64,000 nucleotides of DNA from Pseudomonas alcaliphila JAB1 (lineage in GTDB: Bacteria > Pseudomonadota > Gammaproteobacteria > Pseudomonadales > Pseudomonadaceae). How positions within the stretch are numbered: position 1 is the first letter of the stretch; every line of letters begins with the position of its first letter. Below are positions 28,582 through 39,429 of the stretch, piece by piece. The stretch is taken from the NCBI RefSeq assembly GCF_001941865.1, contig NZ_CP016162.1:2170001-2234000 (forward strand), given 5' to 3'. The notes under the pieces were generated by a model that had not been told where the DNA came from, made no database searches, and saw only the letters and a list, made by a program, of their open reading frames with translations. A program made the position numbers and the translations under genes.

Positions 28582-31404
28582 ATGGTTCGGGTTCGCAAAC
28601 TGGTGCTGGCAATCGCAGCCGCTTCCGCGCTGTCTTCCGGTATGGCGCATGCGCTGGGGCTGGGTGAAGTTACCCTGCAATCGTCGCTGAATCAGCCGTT
28701 GGTAGCGGAAATCGAATTGCTGGAGGTACGCGATCTTGCTTCCAATGAGGTGATTCCCAGCCTCGCGTCCCCTGAGGAGTTCATCAAAGCTGGCGTCGAT
28801 CGTCAGTACTTTTTGACCGATCTCAAGTTCACCCCGGTATTGAAGCCCAGCGGCAAGAGCGTTATCCGCATCACCTCGAGCAAGACCGTGCGTGAGCCTT
28901 ACCTCAACTTCCTGGTTGAAGTGCTCTGGCCGAACGGGCGCTTGCTGCGTGAATACACCCTGCTGCTCGATCCGCCGCTTTACTCTCCGCAAACTACCGT
29001 AGCCGCTGCGCCGCAACTGCCTATCGCCGCGCCTGCACCGCGTCCGTCTGCGGCGCCTGCTTCCGCTTCTGCGCCGCGCAGTGCAGCACCCGCTCCGGCT
29101 CCGCGTCCTGCCGCGCCGGCACCTGCATCGCGCGCCATTTCCGGTAACGAATACCGAACCACTGCCAACGATACGCTCTGGGAAATCGCCCAGCGTGTCG
29201 GCGGTGGCTCGGTCAATCAGGCCATGCTGGCTATCCAGGATCTGAATCCGGATGCCTTCATCGGTGGCAATATCAACCGTATGAAGAGCGGTCAGGTGCT
29301 TCGTCTGCCGGACGAACAGCAGATTCGCAGTCGCAGCAATGCCGAGGCGATCGCTCAGGTTGCCGAGCAGAATGCCGCCTGGCGTGAAGGCCGTGCTGTC
29401 GCGTCGCGTCAGCTGGATGCCACTCGCCGCACCACAGCGGGCGCTGCGCCAGCGACTGCAGAGGCGGGTGATAGCCTGAAGCTGGTCGCTGCTGAAGCAG
29501 GTCAGTCCACTCGCGGTAGCGATACCGGTGCGGCTGGCAGCAAGGCGCTGGCCGACAAGCTGGCAGTGACTCAGGAAAGCCTGGATTCGACTCGTCGCGA
29601 GAACGCCGAATTGCAGAGCCGTGTAGGTGACCTGCAAAGCCAGCTGGACAAGCTGCAACGTCTGGTGGAGCTGAAGGACAGCCAGTTGGCCAAGTTGCAG
29701 GCCGACCTGTCTGCAGCGCCCGCAGCTCCTGCTACAACGGAAGAACCGCCTGCGGAAACTCCGGCAGCAGCGCCTGAGGCCGCACCGCCCGCTGTGGAGG
29801 CGGCCACGCCGCCGACTACGCCGCCTGAGGAGGCAGCGCCTGACTACAACTATTCCGAGGAGCCGGCTGCGCCTGTCGAGGACAGCGCCGCCGCAACCCA
29901 ACAGCCGGCCAGTGAGCCGGCTGCTGCCGTTGAACCAGTCGCCCCGGTCAAGCCGGCCGAAGCAGCCAAACCTGCTACACCTGCTCCTACGCCTGCACCG
30001 GCCCCACAGAGCTTCATTGATGACCTGCTGGCTAACCCGATGACGCTGGGTCTGGCCGGTGGTGGGGCGCTTCTGCTTCTGTTGATCGGCCTAATGGCGC
30101 TGTCGCGCCGCAACGCCCAGAAAGAGTCCGAGCTGCAAGATGAACTGGCCGACGACCTGCCTCAGGAACAGGCGTTTGCCTCCGACCTGGATATGCCTGA
30201 AGACAGTTTTGCTGGCCTCGACGACGAGCCTGTGCAGGCCGCCCAGGCCGCTGGCGAGGAACGTGTCACGGCGCAGACTGGCGACGCGTTGGGCGAGGCT
30301 GATATCTACATTGCTTACGGGCGCTTCAATCAGGCGGCCGAACTGCTGCAGAACGCGATCAATGACGAGCCACACCGTGCCGATCTGCGCCTGAAGCTGA
30401 TGGAAGTCTACGCCGAGCTGGGTGACCGCGAAGGCTTTGCCCGTCAGGATAACGAGCTGCGCGAGATCGGCGGGGTGAATGCCGAAGCCGAGCAGCTGAA
30501 GTCCAAGTATCCAGCGATCGCAGCCTTCGCAGGTGTGGGTGCCGCAGCTGCCGCTGCCTCCGTCGATGACGACATGGGCGACTTCAGTCTGGACGACCTC
30601 AGCCTGGATGAGCCGACCGCAGAAGCGCCTGCTTCCACCGGCGGTGATCTGGATGATGCCTTCGATCTGAGCCTCGACGACCTGGAGGCCGATCTGGAGA
30701 GTGATGTTCAGTCGGCCAAGGCTGAGCAAGCGCCGTTGTCGCTGGACGATGATCTGGACTTCGGTCTGGTCGATGAACCCGCTGCGCCGGCAGCTTCTGC
30801 CGACGACGATCTGGGCTTCGATCTCGCCCTGGATGATGACAAGGTTGAGCTGTCCCAGCCGACCGACGATCTGTCCGCCTTCAGCCTGGATCTGGATGAG
30901 GCGGCTCCGGCAGTCAGCGATGAAGCTGATGATTTCCTGCTGAGCCTCGATGACGATGCACCGCTGAACCAGCCGGCCGACGATCTTTCCGATCTGAGCC
31001 TGGATCTGGCTGAAGAAGCGCCATCTGCCAATCTCGATCTGCCGGCTGACTTCGATCTCTCGCTCGAAGACGAAACTCCGGTTCAGCCGGCTGTTGCATC
31101 CGACAGCTTCGCTGCGCAGCTGGATGAAGTGACCGCCGAGCTGGATCAGCTGTCGGCTGACTTCGAAGAGCCGCAAGCAGCTCCGCTGGCGCCGGCCAAC
31201 AGCCTGTCCAGTGATCTGGATGGCGATGATGACTTCGACTTCCTGTCCGGCACCGATGAAACCGCGACCAAGCTGGATCTGGCTCGGGCTTACATAGACA
31301 TGGGCGACACCGAAGGTGCGCGCGACATTCTTGATGAAGTGATTGCCGAAGGCAGTGATGCCCAGCAGCAGGAAGCTCGCGAGATGATTACCAAGATGGT
31401 TTGA
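28582..31404 (+). CDS. fimV: FimV, polar hub protein for type IV pili / twitching motility
   Basis: FimV is an inner-membrane protein with a periplasmic LysM domain that binds peptidoglycan and a cytoplasmic tail. It localises pilus and signalling components to the pole. The 940-residue protein has a signal peptide (residues 1-24), the FimV N-terminal domain, a LysM motif (about residues 190-240, NDTLWEIAQRVGG), a coiled coil (about 330-375), a Pro/Ala-rich stretch, one TM helix (about 489-512), TPR-like residues, and a highly acidic region with LSLDD/DLDLS repeats. The conserved C-terminal FimV domain (LDLARAYIDMGDTEGARDIL) ends the protein. P. aeruginosa FimV has 919 residues. ATG at 28582 gives the Sec signal. 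Confidence 0.96.
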   Translation: MVRVRKLVLAIAAASALSSGMAHALGLGEVTLQSSLNQPLVAEIELLEVRDLASNEVIPSLASPEEFIKAGVDRQYFLTDLKFTPVLKPSGKSVIRITSSKTVREPYLNFLVEVLWPNGRLLREYTLLLDPPLYSPQTTVAAAPQLPIAAPAPRPSAAPASASAPRSAAPAPAPRPAAPAPASRAISGNEYRTTANDTLWEIAQRVGGGSVNQAMLAIQDLNPDAFIGGNINRMKSGQVLRLPDEQQIRSRSNAEAIAQVAEQNAAWREGRAVASRQLDATRRTTAGAAPATAEAGDSLKLVAAEAGQSTRGSDTGAAGSKALADKLAVTQESLDSTRRENAELQSRVGDLQSQLDKLQRLVELKDSQLAKLQADLSAAPAAPATTEEPPAETPAAAPEAAPPAVEAATPPTTPPEEAAPDYNYSEEPAAPVEDSAAATQQPASEPAAAVEPVAPVKPAEAAKPATPAPTPAPAPQSFIDDLLANPMTLGLAGGGALLLLLIGLMALSRRNAQKESELQDELADDLPQEQAFASDLDMPEDSFAGLDDEPVQAAQAAGEERVTAQTGDALGEADIYIAYGRFNQAAELLQNAINDEPHRADLRLKLMEVYAELGDREGFARQDNELREIGGVNAEAEQLKSKYPAIAAFAGVGAAAAAASVDDDMGDFSLDDLSLDEPTAEAPASTGGDLDDAFDLSLDDLEADLESDVQSAKAEQAPLSLDDDLDFGLVDEPAAPAASADDDLGFDLALDDDKVELSQPTDDLSAFSLDLDEAAPAVSDEADDFLLSLDDDAPLNQPADDLSDLSLDLAEEAPSANLDLPADFDLSLEDETPVQPAVASDSFAAQLDEVTAELDQLSADFEEPQAAPLAPANSLSSDLDGDDDFDFLSGTDETATKLDLARAYIDMGDTEGARDILDEVIAEGSDAQQQEAREMITKMV

Positions 31405-31411
31405 TTGATAG

Positions 31412-32275
31412 ATGTCTGACGCAGTACCTGTAGCGGCCGCCGAAATGGCGGCCGCTGGCTTTTTCAGAATCGCCCTGGGCCTCGAATACAAGGGCGCACG
31501 TTATCGCGGGTTCCAGCGCCAGGGCGCAAATGTTCCGTCGATCCAGGGTCACCTGGAAAATGCCTTGTCCAAGGTCGCCGGTGGTGCCCCGGTCAGCATT
31601 CTGTGCGCAGGGCGTACCGATGCTTCTGTGCATTCCAGTGGGCAGGTGGTGCATTTCGATACCACTGTCGAGCGTTCACTGCACGCGTGGATCATGGGCG
31701 CCAACATGAATTTGCCCGGTGACATCAGCGTGACCTGGGCGAAGGTGATGCCGGCGCACTTTCATGCACGCTTCTCGGCCATGGCGCGACGCTACCGCTA
31801 CGTGATCTACAACGATCCGATTCGCCCGGCGCACATGGCCGAGGAAGTCACCTGGAATCATCGGCCGCTGAATGTGGCGCGCATGCGTGAAGCGGCCCTG
31901 GCGCTGGTCGGCACCCATGATTTCAGCGCCTTCCGGGCAACCCGCTGCCAGGCCAAGTCACCGATCAAGACCGTGCACCACCTGCAGCTGATCGAGCATG
32001 GCCGCTTCATCGTGCTGGATATCCGCGCCAATGCTTTTCTGCATCATATGGTGCGTAACATCGCCGGTGTGTTGATGACCATTGGTGCGGGCGAGCGGCC
32101 GCCGGAATGGGCACGCGAGGTGCTCGAACGCGGCGATCGACATAGTGGGGGAGTGACGGCGCACCCCTACGGTCTCTATCTGATACAAGTCGATTACCCG
32201 GAGGAGTTCGAATTGCCGCAGCGCTATCTCGGGCCGCATTTTCTCTCCGGTCTGCCGGACGTGCGACAGCCATAA
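31412..32275 (+). CDS. truA: tRNA pseudouridine(38-40) synthase
   Basis: TruA converts U38-U40 of the tRNA anticodon arm to pseudouridine. The 287-residue protein contains the catalytic Asp in GRTDASVHSSGQ, the RYRYVIYN segment, and FLHHMVRNIAGVL near the C-terminus. It has about 15 extra N-terminal residues before the conserved RIALGLEYKGARYRGFQ start; the ATG at 31412 is kept because it lies 8 nt behind fimV, but a shorter form is possible. Order fimV-truA-trpF-accD-folC is conserved in Pseudomonas. Confidence 0.96.
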   Translation: MSDAVPVAAAEMAAAGFFRIALGLEYKGARYRGFQRQGANVPSIQGHLENALSKVAGGAPVSILCAGRTDASVHSSGQVVHFDTTVERSLHAWIMGANMNLPGDISVTWAKVMPAHFHARFSAMARRYRYVIYNDPIRPAHMAEEVTWNHRPLNVARMREAALALVGTHDFSAFRATRCQAKSPIKTVHHLQLIEHGRFIVLDIRANAFLHHMVRNIAGVLMTIGAGERPPEWAREVLERGDRHSGGVTAHPYGLYLIQVDYPEEFELPQRYLGPHFLSGLPDVRQP

Positions 32276-32317
32276 CCCTTTGTTACCATCCGAGCCCGGA
32301 TGGCGAGAGGTATGAAC

Positions 32318-32953
32318 GTGACGGTCGTACGTAGCAAGATTTGTGGGATCACCCGCATCGAGGATGCTCTGGCAGCGGTGGAGGCGGGAGCCGACGCCAT
32401 TGGTCTGGTGTTCTACGGGAAAAGCCCGCGAGCAGTCAGCGTCGAGCAGGCCGCAGCTATCCTGCAGGCGTTACCGCCGTTCGTGACCAGTGTCGGGCTG
32501 TTCGTCGACATGCCGCGCGACGAGCTGCAACAGTTGTTGCAGCGCCTGCCGCTGGATCTGCTGCAGTTTCACGGTGATGAGTCGCCGGCCGACTGTGAGG
32601 GCCATGGCCGCCCCTATATCAAGGCGCTGCGGGTTCGCCCTGGTGAGGATGTGGCGGCCGCCATGGCGCCCTACGCTGGTGCGCGGGGTATTCTGCTGGA
32701 TACCTTCGTCGAGGGCGTGCCGGGTGGTACGGGCGCTTCGTTCGATTGGTCGCTGGTACCGGAAAATGCCGACAAGCCAATCATCCTGGCCGGCGGCCTG
32801 GATGCAGGCAATGTCGCGACGGCTATTCGCCAGGTGCGGCCCTATGCCGTGGATGTCAGTGGCGGGGTAGAGGCCAGTAAAGGCATAAAGGATGCAGGCA
32901 AGATTCGTGCATTCGTGCGGGCAGTGCGTGATGCTCGATGTGACGGCGATTGA
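32318..32953 (+). CDS. trpF: Phosphoribosylanthranilate isomerase
   Basis: TrpF catalyses the Amadori rearrangement of phosphoribosylanthranilate in tryptophan synthesis. The TIM-barrel protein has the catalytic Cys in [22 protein letters not shown], the catalytic Asp in ILLDTFVEG, and phosphate-binding [10 protein letters not shown] and [11 protein letters not shown]. Start is uncertain: an ATG at 32300 adds six residues and an ATG at 32312 is only one base behind AGAGG. The GTG at 32318 sits 7 nt behind AGAGG and gives [10 protein letters not shown], closest to family N-termini, so I chose it (211 residues). Confidence 0.94.
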   Translation: MTVVRSKICGITRIEDALAAVEAGADAIGLVFYGKSPRAVSVEQAAAILQALPPFVTSVGLFVDMPRDELQQLLQRLPLDLLQFHGDESPADCEGHGRPYIKALRVRPGEDVAAAMAPYAGARGILLDTFVEGVPGGTGASFDWSLVPENADKPIILAGGLDAGNVATAIRQVRPYAVDVSGGVEASKGIKDAGKIRAFVRAVRDARCDGD

Positions 32954-33091
32954 AGCAAGGCCGTCAATTAGCCTGTCACGCCGCCTTGGCTCGTTTCGAC
33001 GGGCGCTGGGTGCGGCAGAAAAGAATTGCTGGAGATGGGCGTTTCACGATGAGGCGTTCATCCGAACCAACGGTTATGGAGAAATGACAGC

Positions 33092-33976
33092 ATGAGCAAC
33101 TGGTTGGTAGACAAACTCATTCCCTCGATCATGCGTTCCGAGGTGAAGAAGAGCTCTGTGCCCGAGGGCCTGTGGCACAAATGTCCGTCCTGTGATGCCG
33201 TGCTCTACCGTCCTGAGCTGGAAAAGACACTCGATGTCTGCCCCAAGTGCAATCACCACATGCGTATCGGTGCTCGTGCGCGTATCGACCTCTTCCTCGA
33301 TGCCGAGGGGCGCGAGGAGATCGGTGCCGATCTCGAGCCGGTCGACCGCCTGAAATTCCGCGACAGCAAGAAATACAAGGATCGTCTGGCTGGTGCGCAG
33401 AAGCAGACTGGCGAGAAAGACGCGCTGATCTCCATGAGCGGCACCCTCGAAGGTATGCCGATCGCCGTTTGCGCGTTCGAGTTCTCCTTCATGGGTGGCT
33501 CCATGGGCGCCATTGTTGGCGAGCGTTTCGTTCGGGCGGCCAATGTCGCACTGGAGAAACGCTGCCCGCTGGTGTGCTTCTCCGCTTCCGGCGGCGCGCG
33601 CATGCAGGAAGCGCTGATCTCGCTGATGCAGATGGCCAAGACTTCCGCCGCCCTGGCGCGCCTGCGTGAAGAAGGCCTGCCGTTCATCTCGGTGCTGACT
33701 GACCCGGTCTATGGCGGTGTTTCCGCCAGCCTGGCGATGCTCGGTGATGTCATCGTGGCCGAGCCGAAGGCGCTGATCGGTTTTGCCGGCCCGCGCGTGA
33801 TCGAGCAGACCGTGCGCGAGAAACTGCCGGAAGGCTTCCAGCGTAGCGAGTTCCTGCTGGAACATGGCGCCATCGACATGATCATTTCGCGCAATGAGCT
33901 GCGTCCGCGCCTGGCGCGTCTGCTTGCGCAAATGATGAATCGTCCGTCTCCGGTTTCCCTGCCGGCCACTGCATGA
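33092..33976 (+). CDS. accD: Acetyl-CoA carboxylase carboxyltransferase subunit beta
   Basis: AccD with AccA transfers the carboxyl group from biotin to acetyl-CoA in fatty-acid synthesis. The 294-residue protein has a four-Cys zinc ribbon ([11 protein letters not shown] and [10 protein letters not shown], about residues 32-55) and a crotonase-like carboxyltransferase core with [15 protein letters not shown] and [12 protein letters not shown]. The start codon of folC overlaps its stop codon (ATGA). E. coli has the same accD-folC-dedD-cvpA-purF order. Confidence 0.98.
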   Translation: MSNWLVDKLIPSIMRSEVKKSSVPEGLWHKCPSCDAVLYRPELEKTLDVCPKCNHHMRIGARARIDLFLDAEGREEIGADLEPVDRLKFRDSKKYKDRLAGAQKQTGEKDALISMSGTLEGMPIAVCAFEFSFMGGSMGAIVGERFVRAANVALEKRCPLVCFSASGGARMQEALISLMQMAKTSAALARLREEGLPFISVLTDPVYGGVSASLAMLGDVIVAEPKALIGFAGPRVIEQTVREKLPEGFQRSEFLLEHGAIDMIISRNELRPRLARLLAQMMNRPSPVSLPATA

Positions 33977-35250
33977 CCGAACGTAGCCTGGGCGAGTGGC
34001 TCGCCTACCTCGAGCAGTTGCATCCGTCGACCATCGACATGGGCCTGGAGCGCTCGCGTGAGGTGGCGCAGCGGCTCGGCCTGGGCAAACCTGCGCCATT
34101 GGTGGTTACCGTCACCGGTACCAATGGCAAGGGCTCTACCTGCGCCTTTCTCGCCAGCCTGATCGCAGTCCAGGGGCAGCGTGTCGGTGTCTACAGTTCA
34201 CCGCACCTGCTGCGTTACAACGAGCGTGTGTTGCTGGATGGGCGCGAGGCGAGCGATGAAGAGCTGTGTCAGGCTTTCACCGCGGTCGAGGCCGCGCGTG
34301 GTGAAATTTCGCTGACCTATTTCGAGATGGGTACGCTGGCGGCCTTCTGGCTGTTCGAGCGTGCTCAGCTGGATGCCGTGGTGCTCGAAGTCGGCCTCGG
34401 TGGACGCCTGGATGCGGTGAACCTGGTCGATGCCGATCTGGCCCTGATCACCAGCATTGGTCTGGATCACGCTGACTGGCTGGGTGATACCCGTGAATCG
34501 GTCGCCTTCGAAAAGGCCGGGATCATGCGCGCCGGCATGCCCGCATTGTGCGGTGATCTCGATCCACCGCAGCCCTTGCTGCAGCAGGCCGTCATGTTGG
34601 ACACGCCGTTGTTCCTGCGTGGTCGTGACTATGATCTGAATGTGCAGGCGCAGGACTGGTCCTGGTATGGCCTCGATGCGCAAGGCCAGGTGCTGCGGCT
34701 GGAGCAACTGCCGCTTCTTGATCTGCCGATGGAAAACGCGGCGCTGGCGTTGCAGGCCTATGCGCTTCTGCCGCTGCCGTGGAATCACCAGCAGATCGTT
34801 CAGGCCCTGCTCGCCACGCGGGTAACCGGGCGTCTGGATCGTCGTGCGCTGGATTGGCGAGGCAAGTCACTCACACTGTTGCTCGATGTTGGGCATAATC
34901 CTCATGCCGCCGATTATCTGGCGCAGCGCCTGGAGAGTCGCCCGTTGGCCGGGCAGCGTTGGGCGGTGTTCGGTTTGTTGGCCGACAAGGATATGCCCGG
35001 CGTGGTGTCACCGCTTCTGAGTCTGGTTGCTGGTTGGGCCGTGGCGCCGCTGGATACGCCGCGTTCACGCTCTGCCGATGACCTGGCCGAGCACCTGCGG
35101 GGGCAGGGCGCGGCGGTGGCGCAGTACCCGGATGTGCGTACTGCGCTCGATGCGCAGTGCGAGCAGGCGGCAGAGGGTGACGAGATACTGTTGTTCGGAT
35201 CGTTTTTCTGCGTGGCCGAGGCCCTGGATTGGCTGGCCCGCCCGGCTTGA
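33973..35250 (+). CDS. folC: Folylpolyglutamate synthase / dihydrofolate synthase
   Basis: FolC adds glutamate to dihydropteroate and to folates. The 425-residue Mur-ligase-fold protein has the P-loop [12 protein letters not shown], the [15 protein letters not shown] region, and HADWLGDT plus EKAGIMR segments typical of Fol[16 protein letters not shown] marks the C-terminal domain. The first four bases overlap accD, so the two are translationally coupled. Confidence 0.97.
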   Translation: MTERSLGEWLAYLEQLHPSTIDMGLERSREVAQRLGLGKPAPLVVTVTGTNGKGSTCAFLASLIAVQGQRVGVYSSPHLLRYNERVLLDGREASDEELCQAFTAVEAARGEISLTYFEMGTLAAFWLFERAQLDAVVLEVGLGGRLDAVNLVDADLALITSIGLDHADWLGDTRESVAFEKAGIMRAGMPALCGDLDPPQPLLQQAVMLDTPLFLRGRDYDLNVQAQDWSWYGLDAQGQVLRLEQLPLLDLPMENAALALQAYALLPLPWNHQQIVQALLATRVTGRLDRRALDWRGKSLTLLLDVGHNPHAADYLAQRLESRPLAGQRWAVFGLLADKDMPGVVSPLLSLVAGWAVAPLDTPRSRSADDLAEHLRGQGAAVAQYPDVRTALDAQCEQAAEGDEILLFGSFFCVAEALDWLARPA

Positions 35251-35264
35251 TAAGGGGATTGGGG

Positions 35265-35882
35265 ATGGCAATGCTGGACAGTGGGCTCAAGCAGCGCATG
35301 GTCGGTGCTCTGGTGCTGGTGGCGCTGGCGGTGATTTTCCTGCCGATGCTGCTGTCGCGCGAGGACGAGATGCGCCGCGTGGTAGTGGATGCGCCGGCCA
35401 TGCCGCACACGCCGGCTGCTGCCGAGATCATCGTGCAGCCTGCCGAGGTCGTCGAGCCCGAGGAGTTGCCGCAGGAGCCGGTTCCCGTCGAGGAGGTGGA
35501 GCCTCAGATCGTCGAGGTGCCTGAGCAGCCCAAGCCGACTCCGCCGCCTGTCGCGCAGCAGAGCAAGCCCGATCCGGTCAAGACCGAACAGGCGGCGAGC
35601 GCTGCTCCTGCCAAGCCGGAAGGGCGCCTGGACGCCAACAGTCTGCCGATCAGCTGGTCGGTGCAGCTGGCCAGTCTGTCCAGTCGCGCTGGTGCGGAAA
35701 ATCTGCAGAAAACGCTGCGCAGTCAGGGCTACAACGCCTATATCCGTACCTTCGACGGCATGAATCGGGTGTTCGTTGGTCCGTTGATCGAGCGCGCCGA
35801 GGCCGAGCGTCTGCGTGACCAGCTCAACCGCCAGCACAAACTCAGCGGTTTTGTCGTGCGCTTCCAGCCGGAAGCAGGCTAA
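35265..35882 (+). CDS. dedD: SPOR-domain cell-division protein, DedD type
   Basis: The 205-residue protein has a short cytoplasmic tail, one transmembrane helix (about residues 12-29, VGALVLVALAVIFLPMLL), a Pro/Glu/Val-rich periplasmic linker (about 45-120) and a C-terminal SPOR domain (about 125-203, WSVQLASLSSRAGAENLQ). SPOR domains bind denuded septal peptidoglycan, placing the protein at the division site. The location between folC and cvpA identifies it as DedD. The ATG at 35265 follows AAGGGGATTGGGG; a second ATG lies two codons later. Confidence 0.92.
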   Translation: MAMLDSGLKQRMVGALVLVALAVIFLPMLLSREDEMRRVVVDAPAMPHTPAAAEIIVQPAEVVEPEELPQEPVPVEEVEPQIVEVPEQPKPTPPPVAQQSKPDPVKTEQAASAAPAKPEGRLDANSLPISWSVQLASLSSRAGAENLQKTLRSQGYNAYIRTFDGMNRVFVGPLIERAEAERLRDQLNRQHKLSGFVVRFQPEAG

Positions 35883-35968
35883 GCAAGCAAGGGACTTTGC
35901 AGCGCCTGGTTACCCGATGCGCCGGGCTCTGCTAAAATGCTTCGCCTTTTCCGCTGGTAGGCCGCACC

Positions 35969-36490
35969 GTGGTATTCACCTGGGTCGATTGGGCGATCAT
36001 CGCCGTCATCGCCATTTCTAGTTTGATCAGTCTCAAGCGCGGCTTCGTCAAGGAAGCCCTGTCGCTGCTGACCTGGATCATCGCAGGTGTGGTCGCCTGG
36101 ATGTTCGGTGGCGCGCTGGCCCAGCATCTCGTCGAATTTATCGAAACGCCTTCCGCGCGGGTCATCGCAGCCTGTGCCATTCTCTTCATCGCCACCTTGC
36201 TGGTGGGCGCTCTGGTCAATTTCCTCATTGGTGAGCTGATTCGCGTGACTGGCCTGTCCGGTACCGACCGTTTTCTCGGCATGGTATTCGGCGCCGCACG
36301 TGGTGGTTTGTTGGTGGTGCTGCTGGTCGGGCTGATCAGCCTGGCGCCAGTGGAGCAGGATACGTGGTGGCAACAGTCGCAACTGGTGCCGCATTTTCTG
36401 ATGGTCGCCGATTGGTCGAAGAACCTCATTCTGGGGTGGTCCGATCAGTGGTTTACCGGTGGATCGGCTCACCCAGCTGATCTGCTTTAA
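35969..36490 (+). CDS. cvpA: CvpA family membrane protein
   Basis: The 173-residue inner-membrane protein has about four transmembrane helices. In E. coli it is needed for colicin V production and lies before purF in the same operon. The segment SLKRGFVKEALSLLTWIIAG is typical of the family. It starts with GTG at 35969. Molecular role remains poorly defined even in E. coli. purF follows after 75 bp. Confidence 0.93.
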   Translation: MVFTWVDWAIIAVIAISSLISLKRGFVKEALSLLTWIIAGVVAWMFGGALAQHLVEFIETPSARVIAACAILFIATLLVGALVNFLIGELIRVTGLSGTDRFLGMVFGAARGGLLVVLLVGLISLAPVEQDTWWQQSQLVPHFLMVADWSKNLILGWSDQWFTGGSAHPADLL

Positions 36491-36565
36491 AAGAGTGACT
36501 GGTGCGGAGTAACCGCTGCATCGGTCGCTGAATTAGCCTGAACTATCTAGCAGGGGTCGTGGCAC

Positions 36566-38074
36566 ATGTGTGGCATCGTCGGTATCGTCGGTAAATCGAA
36601 CGTCAATCAGGCGCTGTATGACGGGCTCACCGTCCTTCAGCACCGCGGCCAGGATGCTGCCGGTATTGTCACTAGCCATGATGGCCGCCTGTTCCTGCGC
36701 AAGGACAACGGCCTGGTGCGTGACGTGTTCCAGCAGCGCCACATGCAGCGCCTGGTTGGCCATATGGGCATCGGCCATGTGCGCTACCCGACCGCTGGCA
36801 GCTCCAGCTCGGCCGAAGCTCAGCCGTTCTACGTCAACTCGCCGTACGGCATCACCCTGGCGCACAACGGCAACCTGACCAACGTCGAGCAGTTGGCCAA
36901 GGAAATCTACGAGTCCGATCTGCGTCACGTGAACACTAATTCCGATTCGGAAGTGCTGCTCAACGTGTTCGCCCATGAGCTGGCCCAGCGCGGCAAGCTG
37001 CAGCCGACCGAAGAAGATGTGTTCGCCGCCGTCACCCACGTGCACGAGCGCTGTCTGGGCGGTTACGCCGTCGTCGCGATGATCACCGGCTATGGCATCG
37101 TCGGTTTCCGCGACCCCAACGGCATTCGACCGATCGTTTTCGGCCAGCGCCATACCGATGAAGGCGTCGAGTACATGATCGCGTCCGAGAGCGTATCGCT
37201 GGACGTGCTCGGCTTCACCCTGATCCGCGACCTGGCGCCGGGCGAGGCGGTCTACATCACCGAAGAGGGCAAGCTGTTCACCCGTCAGTGCGCGGCTAAC
37301 CCGCAGTATGCGCCCTGCATCTTCGAGCACGTTTACCTGGCGCGCCCGGACTCGATCATGGACGGTATTTCGGTGTACAAGGCGCGTCTGCGCATGGGCG
37401 AGAAGCTGGCCGACAAGATCCTGCGCGAGCGTCCGGATCATGACATCGACGTGGTCATCCCGATTCCTGACACCAGCCGTACCGCGGCGTTGGAGCTGGC
37501 CAATCACCTGGGCGTGAAGTTCCGCGAAGGTTTCGTCAAGAACCGCTACATCGGCCGCACCTTCATCATGCCCGGCCAGGCGGCGCGCAAGAAATCCGTA
37601 CGGCAGAAGCTCAACGCCATCGAACTGGAGTTCCGCGGCAAGAACGTGATGCTGGTGGACGACTCCATCGTCCGTGGCACCACCTGCAAGCAGATCATTC
37701 AGATGGCCCGCGAGGCCGGCGCGAAGAATGTCTACTTCTGCTCGGCAGCCCCGGCGGTGCGCTACCCGAACGTCTACGGCATCGACATGCCCAGCGCCCA
37801 TGAACTGATCGCCCATGGCCGCAGCACCGAAGAGGTCTGCGAGCTGATCGGTGCCGACTGGCTGGTTTATCAGGACCTGCCGGACCTGATCGAAGCGGTC
37901 AGCGGCAGCAAGAAGATCAAGATCGACAACTTCGACTGCGCGGTGTTCGACGGCAAGTACGTCACCGGCGACGTCGACGAGGCATACCTGGACAAGATCG
38001 AGCAGGCGCGCAACGATGCCAGCAAGGTCAAGTCGCAGGCAGTCAGCGCGATCATCGATCTGTATAACAACTGA
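36566..38074 (+). CDS. purF: Amidophosphoribosyltransferase
   Basis: PurF makes phosphoribosylamine from PRPP and glutamine, the first step of purine synthesis. The 502-residue protein begins MCGIVGIVG, so removal of Met exposes the nucleophilic Cys1 of the glutaminase domain. [11 protein letters not shown] follows. The PRPP loop [17 protein letters not shown] is in the phosphoribosyltransferase domain (about residues 360-380). A G/C stem (38081-38104) without a T-run and a REP-like palindrome lie behind the gene. Confidence 0.98.
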   Translation: MCGIVGIVGKSNVNQALYDGLTVLQHRGQDAAGIVTSHDGRLFLRKDNGLVRDVFQQRHMQRLVGHMGIGHVRYPTAGSSSSAEAQPFYVNSPYGITLAHNGNLTNVEQLAKEIYESDLRHVNTNSDSEVLLNVFAHELAQRGKLQPTEEDVFAAVTHVHERCLGGYAVVAMITGYGIVGFRDPNGIRPIVFGQRHTDEGVEYMIASESVSLDVLGFTLIRDLAPGEAVYITEEGKLFTRQCAANPQYAPCIFEHVYLARPDSIMDGISVYKARLRMGEKLADKILRERPDHDIDVVIPIPDTSRTAALELANHLGVKFREGFVKNRYIGRTFIMPGQAARKKSVRQKLNAIELEFRGKNVMLVDDSIVRGTTCKQIIQMAREAGAKNVYFCSAAPAVRYPNVYGIDMPSAHELIAHGRSTEEVCELIGADWLVYQDLPDLIEAVSGSKKIKIDNFDCAVFDGKYVTGDVDEAYLDKIEQARNDASKVKSQAVSAIIDLYNN

Positions 38075-38136
38075 TTCGAGCGGGCAGGGCAGTGGTCCTG
38101 CCCGATTCGGTGATGCGCACGGCGCACCACCGGTCC

Positions 38137-38197
38137 GTAGCCCGGATGCAATCCGGGGGAATGTCACCCTGAATTTCCCGGATTGCATCCGGGCTAC
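38137..38197. repeat. REP-like palindrome, GTAGCCCGGATGCAAT type
   Basis: GTAGCCCGGATGCAATCCGGG and its near-perfect reverse complement flank a short loop (61 bp in all). Two close copies are at 57174-57234 and 60321-60382. It sits between purF and metZ, 18 bp before the metZ start codon. Confidence 0.9.
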
Positions 38198-38215
38198 TTT
38201 TTGTGAGGTAGCGAT

Positions 38216-39427
38216 ATGGCTGTGGAATGGGAAGCCGGCAGGCTTGATAGTGACCTGGATGGCGTAGGCTTCGACACCCTGGCGGTGCGTGCTGGCCAGC
38301 ACCGTTCGCCTGAGGGCGAGCATGGCGAGGCGTTGTACCTGACGTCCAGTTACGTGTTCCGCACCGCTGCCGATGCCGCTGCGCGTTTTGCTGGCGAAGT
38401 GCCGGGCAACGTCTATTCGCGTTACACCAACCCCACCGTACGTACCTTCGAGGAGCGCATTGCCGCACTGGAAGGCGCCGAGCAGGCGGTGGCCACCGCT
38501 TCCGGCATGTCGGCGATCCTCGCCATCGTCATGAGCCTGTGCAGCGGCGGCGACCACGTACTGGTGTCGCGCAGCGTATTCGGTTCGACCATCAGCCTGT
38601 TCGAGAAGTACCTCAAGCGTTTCGGCATCGAGGTGGATTACGTGCCGCTGGCCGATCTGGACGCTTGGCAGGGCGCCTTCAAACCCAACACCAAACTGTT
38701 GTTCGTCGAATCGCCATCCAACCCGCTGGCCGAACTGGTGGATATCGCCGCACTGGCGGAGATCGCCCATGCCCACGGCGCGCTGCTGGCGGTGGACAAC
38801 TGCTTCTGCACGCCAGCCCTGCAGCAGCCGCTGAAGCTCGGCGCCGATATCGTCATGCACTCGGCGACCAAGTACATCGACGGCCAGGGCCGTGGCCTGG
38901 GCGGTGTGGTGGCGGGGCGTAGCGAGCAGATGAAGGAAGTGGTCGGTTTCCTGCGTACCGCCGGGCCCACCCTCAGCCCGTTCAACGCCTGGATGTTCGT
39001 CAAGGGCCTGGAAACCCTGCGCATCCGCATGCGTGCGCAGAGTGAGAGTGCGCTGCAACTGGCGCTGTGGCTGGAGCAGCAGCCGCAGGTCGAGCGCGTG
39101 CATTACGCAGGGCTGCCCAGCCATCCGCAGCACGAGCTGGCGAAAAAGCAGCAGAGCGCCTTCGGTGCGGTGGTCAGTTTCGAGGTTAAGGGCGGCCGTG
39201 ACGCCGCGTGGAAAGTGATCGATGGCACTCGCGTCATCTCGATCACCACCAACCTCGGCGACACCAAGACCACCGTCGCCCATCCGGCTACCACCTCCCA
39301 TGGCCGCCTGACGCCGCAGGAGCGTGCCAACGCCGGCATTCGCGACAACCTGATCCGCGTCGCTGTGGGCCTGGAAGAGCTGGAAGACCTCAAGGCGGAT
39401 CTGGCGCGCGGCCTGGCTGCGCTCTGA
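38216..39427 (+). CDS. metZ: O-succinylhomoserine sulfhydrylase
   Basis: MetZ makes homocysteine directly from O-succinylhomoserine and sulfide, the route used by Pseudomonas instead of MetB/MetC. The 403-residue PLP enzyme of the Cys/Met family has [12 protein letters not shown] and [17 protein letters not shown] near the N-terminus, the PLP lysine in [12 protein letters not shown] and the C-terminal [19 protein letters not shown]. Context (behind purF, as PA3107 is) supports MetZ over cystathionine synthase or O-acetylhomoserine enzymes. Confidence 0.95.
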   Translation: MAVEWEAGRLDSDLDGVGFDTLAVRAGQHRSPEGEHGEALYLTSSYVFRTAADAAARFAGEVPGNVYSRYTNPTVRTFEERIAALEGAEQAVATASGMSAILAIVMSLCSGGDHVLVSRSVFGSTISLFEKYLKRFGIEVDYVPLADLDAWQGAFKPNTKLLFVESPSNPLAELVDIAALAEIAHAHGALLAVDNCFCTPALQQPLKLGADIVMHSATKYIDGQGRGLGGVVAGRSEQMKEVVGFLRTAGPTLSPFNAWMFVKGLETLRIRMRAQSESALQLALWLEQQPQVERVHYAGLPSHPQHELAKKQQSAFGAVVSFEVKGGRDAAWKVIDGTRVISITTNLGDTKTTVAHPATTSHGRLTPQERANAGIRDNLIRVAVGLEELEDLKADLARGLAAL

Positions 39428-39429
39428 GC

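Noticed and set aside
36533..39301. Long open frame (922 codons) on the minus strand across purF and metZ
   Set aside because: Opposes two clear enzyme genes and shows no domain; explained by codon bias on the coding strand.
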